Source of the DNA: an uncultured Sphingobacteriales bacterium
GTDB lineage: Bacteria > Bacteroidota > Bacteroidia > Chitinophagales > Chitinophagaceae
Reading direction: 5' to 3'
NCBI GenBank assembly: GCA_946479435.1
Contig: CAMLFX010000051.1
Location: 1 to 21,698, forward strand
DNA length: 21,698 bases
Shown here in pieces: positions 16,329-21,698 of this stretch. Both the position numbers and the translations under genes were made by a program. The notes under the pieces are model-generated. The model saw nothing but the letters and a program-made list of their open reading frames with translations. It was not told the DNA's origin and did not search any database. Numbering within the stretch: position 1 is the first letter of the stretch; each line of letters starts with the position of its first letter.

Positions 16329-17330
16329 ATGGAACTGTTCGATAATCATAAAAAACTATTCGGTACCGCCACTATCTTTTTTGTGGGGCTTACTATACTG
16401 GTTGCTGTTATGCCTGCCATCCGGAACCAGAATATGAATCAGCCATTACCCGGCGCTGAACTATTAAGCCCTGAAGCCGTAAAAGGTAAAGCTTTATTTG
16501 TTGCAAATGGCTGCGTTGCATGCCATACCCAGCAAGTTAGAAATGTGGAAATGGATAAGATATGGGGGGCACGCCCAAGCCTCGCCGCCGACTACGCCGA
16601 TATACACCGTACCGATATATGGCGCAACACAGCCACGTTGATGGGCACGGAACGTACAGGGCCTGACTTAACTGATATTGGCAATCGTCAGCCCAGTAAA
16701 GACTGGAACCTCGTGCATTTATACAATCCTCGTATAGTTGTAAAGGAATCAATCATGCCTGCTTATCCGTGGCTCTTTAGGATTAAAAAAGAACCATCTA
16801 AAACGGATGTGGTAGTAAATGTACCAGGAGAATATATGCAGGCTAAAGAAGGCAAAGTAGTCGCTACGCAGGATGCGCTTTACCTGATCGCTTACTTGCA
16901 ATCGCTGAAACAGGTAAAACTGCCGGATGGTACGGAAACACCTGCTTTCTTGTATAAAAAAGAAGAGAAGAAAATAGTGGGTGCAGCAGGTGCAGAACCC
17001 GACGGCAAAGCATTATATACTGCCAGTTGTCAAAGCTGTCACCAGGCGAATGGAGAAGGTTTGCCGGGCGCGTTCCCGCCACTAAAAAGTAGCCCTATTG
17101 TTACGGGTGATAACCTGGAGATGTACGTGGATATTATTATGAATGGATACGATGCCCGACCTGAGTTTGGGGTGATGGCAGCTGTAGGTACGAACATGGA
17201 ATGGACAGAGCATGAAGTTGCTGCGGTTATCAACTACGAGCGTACAAGCTGGGGGAATAACGGCAAAAAAGTAACACCGGAAGAAATAAAGAAGATCATG
17301 GGTTTCGTTAAACTTAAAGCGACTAAATAA
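16329..17330 (+). CDS. ccoO: CcoO-type monoheme cytochrome c subunit fused to a second cytochrome c domain
   Basis: The 333-residue protein has one N-terminal membrane anchor (residues ~11-31) and two c-type hemes. The first domain carries CVACH (62-66) followed by THTQQ-like HTQQVRN, WGARPSLAADYAD, ERTGPDLTDIGNRQ, HLYNPR and SIMPAYPWLF with M143, the CcoO/FixO signature. The second domain carries CQSCH (234-238), GEGLPGAFPPL and a probable axial Met at 283 or 290, like the mobile cytochrome c domain of CcoP. It delivers electrons from periplasmic donors to the catalytic subunit next to it. No separate CcoP gene is present, so this protein seems to do both jobs. Its stop overlaps the next ATG by one base (TAATG), indicating translational coupling. 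Confidence 0.9.
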   Translation: MELFDNHKKLFGTATIFFVGLTILVAVMPAIRNQNMNQPLPGAELLSPEAVKGKALFVANGCVACHTQQVRNVEMDKIWGARPSLAADYADIHRTDIWRNTATLMGTERTGPDLTDIGNRQPSKDWNLVHLYNPRIVVKESIMPAYPWLFRIKKEPSKTDVVVNVPGEYMQAKEGKVVATQDALYLIAYLQSLKQVKLPDGTETPAFLYKKEEKKIVGAAGAEPDGKALYTASCQSCHQANGEGLPGAFPPLKSSPIVTGDNLEMYVDIIMNGYDARPEFGVMAAVGTNMEWTEHEVAAVINYERTSWGNNGKKVTPEEIKKIMGFVKLKATK

Positions 17331-17590
17331 TGAGAAAGATATTATTAAGCATTACACTTCTGTTAAATACGTTATATACTATTGCTTGTCCGGTGTGCGA
17401 GCGTAATCAACCAAAAATACTAAAGGGTATCACACATGGTGCTGGGCCGGAAAGCAAGTGGGATTACTTGATTGTCTGGGTAATGATAGCCATTGTGTTT
17501 TGTACCCTCTTCTTTTCCATAAAATGGTTGATAAAACCAGGTGAACGATCAGACCTTCACATTAAAAGATTCATTTTAAACAACGAATAA
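17330..17590 (+). CDS. Small membrane protein with CPVC motif, oxidase operon
   Basis: The 86-residue protein has an N-terminal signal sequence (residues 1-19), directly followed by CPVC (C20 and C23), a ~22-residue periplasmic stretch, one membrane helix (about 46-68, YLIVWVMIAIVFCTLF) and a short basic cytoplasmic tail. I recognise no named family. The CxxC pair right after the predicted cleavage site could be a thiol-redox pair, a copper-binding site for CuB delivery, or part of a lipobox-like site, although position -3 is Thr rather than Leu. Overlap with the cytochrome gene (TAATG) makes it an integral member of the oxidase operon. A role as an assembly factor or small structural subunit is likely; this is inference. 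Confidence 0.75.
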   Translation: MRKILLSITLLLNTLYTIACPVCERNQPKILKGITHGAGPESKWDYLIVWVMIAIVFCTLFFSIKWLIKPGERSDLHIKRFILNNE

Positions 17591-17591
17591 G

Positions 17592-17999
17592 ATGAGTGAT
17601 AAAAGCACAATATTAATTTTTATAGACGATGATACTAAACCCATAGCTGAGGTACAATCACCCGTCAGTTTTGAGTTGGATACCCGTAAACTTACGGATG
17701 GTGACCATATTTTGAAGATCGTGAGCAAAGATCCTACAGGCAAAGAGGGCATCCGTAAAATACCTTTTGTTGTGCGAAACGGTCCGGCTATATCTATTGA
17801 AGGAATGAAAGAGCATGCAGTAGTAGATGGTGTATTGCCACTAATGATTAATGCATACGGCAAGGGCGATCAGAAATCTTTCCTGATAGAAGGTAGTGAG
17901 ACACCGCAGAGCATTCCGTGGTGGGTCTGGGTACTCATCATCGGTTTTGTAGGCTGGGCGTTGTACTACTTGTTTCGCTATTTTTCATTAGGACAATAA
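17592..17999 (+). CDS. Tail-anchored Ig-like protein of the oxidase operon
   Basis: The 135-residue protein starts 1 bp after the preceding stop. Residues ~1-65 read as a beta-sandwich of the Ig-like type: ILIFIDDDTKPIAEV, then FELDTRKLTDGDHILKIVSKDPTGKEG and IRKIPFVVRNGP, where the DG-H-L-I-D-G spacing is typical. A less regular segment follows (about 66-105) and one C-terminal membrane helix (108-131, WWVWVLIIGFVGWALYYLF). There is no N-terminal signal sequence, so if the C-terminal helix is the only anchor the folded domain may stay in the cytoplasm. The family and function are unrecognised. Its position between the oxidase and the globin suggests a structural or assembly role in the oxidase complex. 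Confidence 0.75.
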   Translation: MSDKSTILIFIDDDTKPIAEVQSPVSFELDTRKLTDGDHILKIVSKDPTGKEGIRKIPFVVRNGPAISIEGMKEHAVVDGVLPLMINAYGKGDQKSFLIEGSETPQSIPWWVWVLIIGFVGWALYYLFRYFSLGQ

Positions 18000-18004
18000 C
18001 AATT

Positions 18005-18400
18005 ATGGGTGAAAGAAAAGATATAGCATCAATAGATGATATTAAGCTACTGGTTGATAACTTTTATGGGAAGATAAGGGTTGATAGTCTGTTAGGTGGC
18101 ATATTTAATGGTGTCATAAAAGACTGCTGGGCAGCACATCTTGAAAAAATGTACAATTTCTGGCAAACAGTGTTATTAGACGAACATACTTATTATGGCA
18201 GCCCTTTTCCACCGCATGCACAGCTACCGGTACAACAAAAACATTTTAATGCATGGCTAAGGCTTTGGAATGAAACCATTGATGAACATTTTACCGGAAT
18301 AAAGGCAGATGAAGCTAAATGGCGGGGTGATAAGATGGCGGTGATGTTCTTTTCTAAGATCGAATATTATCGTAATAATTCAGCAACACCTTTATTATGA
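18005..18400 (+). CDS. Group III truncated hemoglobin
   Basis: The 131-residue heme protein has the short 2-on-2 globin pattern of group III: F20-Y21 at the expected B9-B10 positions (DNFYGKI), CWAAHLEKMYNFW in the middle, the PFPPHAQLP segment, and proximal His80 in HFNAWLRLWNETID. Such globins bind O2 and NO; roles in NO detoxification or O2 supply to a terminal oxidase have been proposed for related proteins, but no role can be assigned here from sequence. I used the ATG at 18005 because the longer frame upstream runs inside the previous gene in another frame. Its stop overlaps the next ATG (ATGA), so the two genes are translationally coupled. Confidence 0.9.
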   Translation: MGERKDIASIDDIKLLVDNFYGKIRVDSLLGGIFNGVIKDCWAAHLEKMYNFWQTVLLDEHTYYGSPFPPHAQLPVQQKHFNAWLRLWNETIDEHFTGIKADEAKWRGDKMAVMFFSKIEYYRNNSATPLL

Positions 18401-18839
18401 ATACCACCGTACAACAACCAATAGCACTAGCTTGCCTGTTTATATGGAGCGGCTTTGTATGTGCTATTAGTTTCTTGGAAGCCTGGCGGCTTAAATTCAG
18501 GGCACCCGGTGTAACCGTCCTATCGGGCTGGGCATAGGTCGTTTGGTATTTGGGGCATTAAATAAGGTGGAATGGGTATTTGCAGCTGTCGTATGTATAA
18601 GTGCATTTCTGTTCAGTAAATCGTTCTTTATTCTGCCTAACATTTCTCTATTAATTATTGTAACCATCCTCGTACTGCAAACTACATGGTTACTGCCGGC
18701 TCTCGATGCACGTGCAGAGCTGCATATACAGAATAAAGCCGTTTCCTATTCCAATCTGCATTTCTGGTTCGTGGGGGCGGAGCTAATCAAGGTAATTACC
18801 CTTTTCATCACGGCGATATCACTTTTTAAACAATCATAA
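18397..18839 (+). pseudogene. Four-helix membrane protein gene, broken by a one-base deletion
   Basis: Frame 1 from ATG 18397 encodes 41 sensible residues (to RAPGVTV) and then runs into a stop 15 bp later. Frame 3 continues the same protein from 18519 (PIGLGIGRLVFGALNKVEW) to the stop at 18837-18839. Restoring one C in the CC at 18519-18520 gives a continuous 147-residue product. It has four hydrophobic helices: ~9-28, ~55-72, ~77-95 and ~123-142. I do not recognise the family; the conserved-looking loops are FLEAWRLKFRAPG and LPALDARAE. It may be a true pseudogene or a sequencing error at a short C run, and the second deletion 530 bp away makes error plausible. It sits between the globin and kynA with tight spacing on both sides, so it belongs to this operon. 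Confidence 0.75.
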
Positions 18840-18841
18840 AT

Positions 18842-19767
18842 ATGGAACAAGAACAGATCATAGATGCGATAAATAATAAATACAAAGCACTGGGAGAAAA
18901 CCCCGGAACCTACCTGAAAGGACTATTGCAGGCAAAGCCCATCAACTACTGGGATTACGTACAGGTGGACACCTTGTTGTCCCTGCAAAAGCCCCGTACC
19001 GATTTTGCCGACGAAGAGATATTTATCATGTATCATCAAGTTACGGACTATTGCTGAAGCTGATGTTACATGAGATAAAGCAAATAGTATATAGTACGGA
19101 AATGACAGAGCAGTTCCTTATAAAAAAGATAAGCCGCATAAATCGGTATACCAAGATGCTCATTACTTCCTTTGACGTAATGAGGGATGGTATGGATTAT
19201 AATGACTATAATACTTTCCGTACCACTTTGGCACCGGCAAGCGGTTTTCAGTCTGCGCAGTTCCGTTTAGTGGAACTCTACTGCATTCGTATCTCCAACC
19301 TTGTCAACGATGAAGGTAAAAAACGCTTGTCTCCTGAACCTGACATAGAAGAGTACTTTGAACATATCTATTGGAAAGACGCGGGTCTGAATCGTGCGAC
19401 CGGAGAAAAGACCCTGACGCTTCGCCAGTTCGAGGAAAAGTACGAGGAGAGATTCATAGCATTAGCGAAGAAGATAAAAGGCAGGACAATTGAGGAAATT
19501 ATATACGCAATGCTTCAGCCTTCAGTTGCTTTAGAGAATATACTTCGTGAATTTGACAGGCTATATAATATTGAATGGCCTTTGGTTCATCTGAATACCG
19601 CCAAACATTATCTCGATAAGAAGGGGGAAAACAAGGAGGCTACAGGTGGTTCTGAATGGAAGAAATACCTGCATCCGCAGTTTCAGCAACGCAAATTCTT
19701 TCCTTCATTATGGTCGGCAGAAGAACAGCATAGTTGGGGAGTAGATAATATGAGTACTAGCAAATAA
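18842..19767 (+). pseudogene. kynA: Tryptophan 2,3-dioxygenase gene with a one-base deletion
   Basis: The heme enzyme tryptophan 2,3-dioxygenase opens the indole ring with O2 to give N-formylkynurenine, the first step of the kynurenine/NAD route. The first frame (18842-19057) gives YWDYVQVDTLLSLQKPRTDF and DEEIFIMYHQVT, then shifts. Adding one base after 19047 joins it to frame 1, giving HQVTELLLKLMLHEI, which matches the family's HQ-ELW-K-LHEL helix. The rest carries SINRY-like RINRY, FRTTLAPASGFQSAQFR (substrate carboxylate Arg), the probable heme-ligand His in PLVHLNTAKHYL and the ATGGSEWKKYL loop. The joined product is ~308 residues, normal length. As written, the gene makes only a 71-residue fragment or an internally started one from TTG 19051. 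It starts 2 bp after the membrane-protein gene. Confidence 0.88.
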
Positions 19768-19871
19768 TCATGGCAGTTAGATCTGTTAGCAGATTTTATA
19801 GAGAAAAAGCATCGCTTCCCTATGCGGCTTTGCAAATATTTAAAGTATAATTGTTTCATGATAAGGTTTTA

Positions 19872-19905
19872 GGTTCGGCCTGTTTCATTAAAAAATACGC
19901 CGACC
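19872..19905. terminator. Weak hairpin between kynA and the Crp/Fnr gene
   Basis: GGTTCGGC (19872-19879) pairs with GCCGACC (19899-19905) with one bulged base and a 19-nt loop. There is no proper T-run after it on the plus strand. It lies between two convergent genes, where a terminator is expected, but the support is poor. Confidence 0.2.
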
Positions 19906-19907
19906 AT

Positions 19908-20615
19908 TTACTTATAGTTGGAAACTTTAGCAAGCTTTGTAATGTCCGTAACCCATATTTTTCTTCCCTTGGTCTGAATTAATTGCTCATCTTTAAAATC
20001 ACGAAGCAACCGTACAATATTTTCCCTGGTAGCACCTACCATACTGGCAATATCATCTCGGCTTATATTGATGGTGACTGGTTGTCCCTCTATTGCATCA
20101 TTTTTAAACTTTTCCCGCAATACCAATAAGGTAATAGCGAGCCTTTCCCTGACAGGCCGTTGCCCAAAAACTGAAATGCCATTTGCCAGTACACCAAATT
20201 CATGGCTCAGAGTTTTTAGTAGTCTTTTTGATAGAATAGGTGACTGGTCTAATACTGTTAAAAAATCAGCGGCAGGGATAAATGCAATTATGCTTTCTTC
20301 AAGGGCTGACGCAGAATCCGGATAACATTCACCGGCTAACAGTGCATGATAACCTACAAGCTCCCCCGTATTGGCAACATAGATAATCTGCTCCTTATCT
20401 AAATTGTCAACCATGTATTTTTTTACTTTTCCCTGCTGGATATAGTAGATACCTGAAGGCAGGTTACCTGCTTTAAAGATAAGCTCGCCCTTTACATATT
20501 TTTTTTCGGCGGAGTGTTGAATGAGTTGTCTGTAATCGTCTGCTGGCAGATCTTTTAAAATAGATTGCGAATTAAAATTCCACCGGTCGATAGGGAAAAT
20601 CCCTTTTAAACTCAT
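19908..20615 (-). CDS. Crp/Fnr-family transcription regulator
   Basis: The 235-residue protein has a cyclic-nucleotide-binding-type beta-roll (about residues 18-130: KGELIFKAGNLPSGIYYIQQGKVKKY, then ANTGELVGY), a dimerisation helix (~128-150) and a winged-helix DNA-binding domain with the HTH at about 184-207 (ISRDDIASMVGATRENIVRLLRDF). It lacks the N-terminal cysteines of true FNR (only Cys97 is present) and lacks the clear cAMP-contact motif of CRP, so its effector is unknown. Many Bacteroidota regulators of this type respond to NO, redox or heme states. It converges on the oxidase-globin-kynA operon. FNR-like dyads lie just upstream of its start, suggesting autoregulation. Confidence 0.9.
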   Translation of the reverse strand: MSLKGIFPIDRWNFNSQSILKDLPADDYRQLIQHSAEKKYVKGELIFKAGNLPSGIYYIQQGKVKKYMVDNLDKEQIIYVANTGELVGYHALLAGECYPDSASALEESIIAFIPAADFLTVLDQSPILSKRLLKTLSHEFGVLANGISVFGQRPVRERLAITLLVLREKFKNDAIEGQPVTINISRDDIASMVGATRENIVRLLRDFKDEQLIQTKGRKIWVTDITKLAKVSNYK

Positions 20616-20640
20616 AAATACTTCAAATTATAGTATAAAA

Positions 20641-20654
20641 GTGATAAATGTCAA
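20641..20654. promoter_or_regulatory. FNR/DNR-like operator upstream of the Crp/Fnr gene
   Basis: GTGAT-AAAT-GTCAA is a 5-4-5 dyad; read on the other strand it is TTGAC-ATTT-ATCAC, one base short of the FNR/DNR consensus TTGAy-N4-rTCAA. A weaker copy, GTGATAAAATGCAA, is at 20663-20676, exactly 22 bp further, so both face the same side of the helix. The first copy lies 25 bp from the regulator's start codon. Confidence 0.4.
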
Positions 20655-20702
20655 TTTCAAAAGTGATAAAATGCAATGCTAATCATCTAGTTGCAATCTA
20701 AT

Positions 20703-20716
20703 TTTGCTAATGCAAA
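20703..20716. promoter_or_regulatory. Perfect dyad TTTGC-TAAT-GCAAA
   Basis: This inverted repeat has 5-bp arms and a 4-bp spacer, the geometry of Crp/Fnr-family sites. It overlaps a plus-strand -7 match (20699-20706), so binding here could block transcription toward the methyltransferase. The binding protein is unknown. Confidence 0.35.
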
Positions 20717-20913
20717 GTATGGAAAGTTCCTCTAAGTTTCTTTATTACACCACCACTTACAAATGGTTGTACTTCAGTTGATAGATAGCCTGCATTGGGT
20801 TGAGTTCTTAAACTAAAGGACATAAGAAGAAATACACCACTTGTACCTTATAAAAAAGCAAAGCTTTATTACTACTACGCTATCAATTAATAAGAAAAAG
20901 GTAAGTTATAACG

Positions 20914-21513
20914 ATGAGTGAAAATATCCTGGTGTTGAAAGAGAACTACTTAAGAAGCGATACTGATTTCAATGAACTATATCCACACGCTATACAAATG
21001 CTGGCAAAACGCCACTGGACTCAAATCTGTATTGCGCAGCAAGCTGCAGCTTTCCTGGCGTGTGATGGTGGTAAGATCCTTGACATTGGGAGCGGTGTAG
21101 GTAAATTCTGCCTGGCGGCAGCGTATTATGCACCGCACGCACAATTTTTTGGAGTAGAGCAAAGGAAATACCTCATTGATCATGCGCTTCGTGCCCAGCA
21201 ATTACTTGGTGTCCACAATGCCTCATTTATCAATGCCAATTTTACGCAACTGGATCTGGATGAATACGACCATTTTTATTTTTTCAATTCCTTCTACGAG
21301 AATCTTGATGACATGGACAGAATAGATGAGAATATAGCTTATTCTGAAGGGTTGTATGAGTATTACGTGCGCTATCTGTACAAGTGTCTGGATGTTTTAC
21401 CTGCAGGAACAAAAATAGCTACCTATCATTCTCTTGAAGAGGAGATACCCAGAGGATATGAACTGGTTGGATCTTATTCCGATAACAATCTGAGATTTTG
21501 GAAGAAGCGATGA
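20914..21513 (+). CDS. Class I SAM-dependent methyltransferase
   Basis: The 199-residue soluble protein has a Rossmann-type methyltransferase core. Motif I is ILDIGSGVGKF (residues 55-65), the acidic ribose-binding residue is E82 at the end of the next strand (FFGVEQR), and ASFINANFTQLDLDEYDHFYFFNS follows as motifs III-IV. The substrate cannot be named: the NSFYEN motif and the final LRFWKK strand fit a small class of uncharacterised Bacteroidota methyltransferases. The gene stop overlaps the ATG of the next small gene (ATGA), indicating coupling. It is transcribed away from the Crp/Fnr gene across the shared upstream region. Confidence 0.85.
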   Translation: MSENILVLKENYLRSDTDFNELYPHAIQMLAKRHWTQICIAQQAAAFLACDGGKILDIGSGVGKFCLAAAYYAPHAQFFGVEQRKYLIDHALRAQQLLGVHNASFINANFTQLDLDEYDHFYFFNSFYENLDDMDRIDENIAYSEGLYEYYVRYLYKCLDVLPAGTKIATYHSLEEEIPRGYELVGSYSDNNLRFWKKR

Positions 21514-21632
21514 AATTAATTAAACCATACCTGTTGATTATATTTTTTTTGATATTAGGCATCATTATATTGAATGCCGGTTGTACAGCACACACAACCC
21601 TTCAAAAAATATATGGCTATGAATTGAAGTGA
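21510..21632 (+). CDS. 40-residue small lipoprotein
   Basis: A 40-codon gene starts inside the methyltransferase stop (ATGA). The product is a basic N-terminus (MKLIKPY), a hydrophobic run (LLIIFFLILGIIIL) and NAGC with Cys25, a lipobox-like site, leaving a mature tail of 16 residues (CTAHTTLQKIYGYELK). This looks like a tiny membrane-anchored lipoprotein. No family is recognised. Coupling to the methyltransferase and proximity to the next gene (21 bp) suggest one operon. Confidence 0.55.
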   Translation: MKLIKPYLLIIFFLILGIIILNAGCTAHTTLQKIYGYELK

Positions 21633-21653
21633 GTGTAGAAAAGAGGCACAATC

Positions 21654-21698
21654 ATGTTTAGACCTAAAATCATTGATACTTTAAAGAACTATAATAAG
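21654..21698 (+). CDS. Start of a probable SulP-family anion transporter, 3' end missing
   Basis: The last 45 bases encode MFRPKIIDTLKNYNK with the frame open to the window edge. A short basic start followed by a LK-Y segment resembles the N-terminus of Bacteroidota SulP transporters (sulfate/bicarbonate permeases), which enter the first membrane helix shortly after. With only 15 residues visible, the assignment is a recollection of the pattern and not firm. Confidence 0.4.
   Translation, partial: MFRPKIIDTLKNYNK

Larger units (their letters stand above)
20616..20913. other. Divergent intergenic region, 298 bp, with dyad boxes
   Basis: No coding sequence is apparent on either strand. The half next to the Crp/Fnr gene contains two direct copies of a GTGATAAA-type box 22 bp apart and a TTTGC-TAAT-GCAAA dyad. 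A plus-strand TAATTTTG (20699-20706), a -7 match, overlaps the latter. The half next to the methyltransferase (20720-20913) is AT-rich with no element I can call; if TAATTTTG is the promoter, the methyltransferase mRNA has a leader of about 200 nt. Confidence 0.5.

Noticed and set aside
17918..18004. Longer globin frame starting at 17918
   Set aside because: The added 29 residues overlap the end of the tail-anchored protein gene in another frame and are not globin-like; ATG 18005 gives a standard group III length.
18510..19057. Programmed ribosomal frameshifting as an explanation of the two frame breaks
   Set aside because: Neither site has a slippery heptamer or an evident downstream stem, and neither gene family is known for programmed shifts; a lost base explains both more simply.
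19872..19905. Strong intrinsic terminator after kynA
   Set aside because: The stem has a bulge, the loop is 19 nt and no T-run follows; it is listed only as a weak candidate.

Overview
The window reads as chromosomal DNA of a Bacteroidota member, probably from the Chitinophagales/Sphingobacteriales side. It is AT-rich with almost no Shine-Dalgarno sequences, and several starts are preceded by the Bacteroidota -7 element TAnnTTTG. It encodes a type IX secretion (T9SS) sorting domain, an OmpA protein with SprB-like repeats, a CzcA-TolC fusion of the kind common in this phylum, and a Bacteroidota-style Rrf2/heme-copper oxidase locus. The genus is not determinable from the sequence alone.

Layout. 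(1) Positions 1-3719, plus strand: the 3' part of a T9SS-exported adhesin-like protein built of 90-residue PKD-like repeats, then a 647-residue OmpA-family outer-membrane protein, closed by a perfect 17-bp hairpin terminator. (2) Positions 3841-9820, minus strand: a heavy-metal efflux operon read right to left as a small exported His-rich protein, a CzcA-type RND pump fused to a TolC-type outer-membrane channel, and a lipoprotein adaptor. A promoter with an FNR/CRP-like box lies at its head. (3) Positions 9943-13480: a NYN-LOTUS RNA-binding/nuclease-type protein, then a PAS-PAS histidine kinase bracketed by two paralogous STAS-like proteins. (4) Positions 13679-19767, plus strand: an Rrf2 regulator with an IscR-like Cys/His cluster, followed by a tightly packed run. 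The run holds a divergent C-family (cbb3-like) heme-copper oxidase catalytic subunit with an unusual duplicated N-terminal membrane module, a CcoO-cytochrome c fusion, a CPVC small membrane protein, a tail-anchored Ig-like protein, a group III truncated globin, a four-helix membrane protein and tryptophan 2,3-dioxygenase. The last two genes each carry a single-base deletion. (5) Positions 19908-21698: a Crp/Fnr regulator (minus), a 298-bp divergent region with several dyad boxes, then a SAM methyltransferase, a 40-residue lipoprotein and the first 15 codons of a probable SulP anion transporter.

The most interesting unit is region 4. It is a compact oxidase locus that lacks the standard CcoP, CcoG, CcoI and CcoS genes and contains three unrecognised or poorly characterised small proteins. 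It is bounded on one side by a probable Fe-S sensor and on the other by a Crp/Fnr regulator, and it includes a globin and a heme dioxygenase. It looks like a heme/O2 (or NO) module. The conserved Tyr and His residues of the catalytic subunit favour O2 reduction, but several motifs depart from textbook CcoN.
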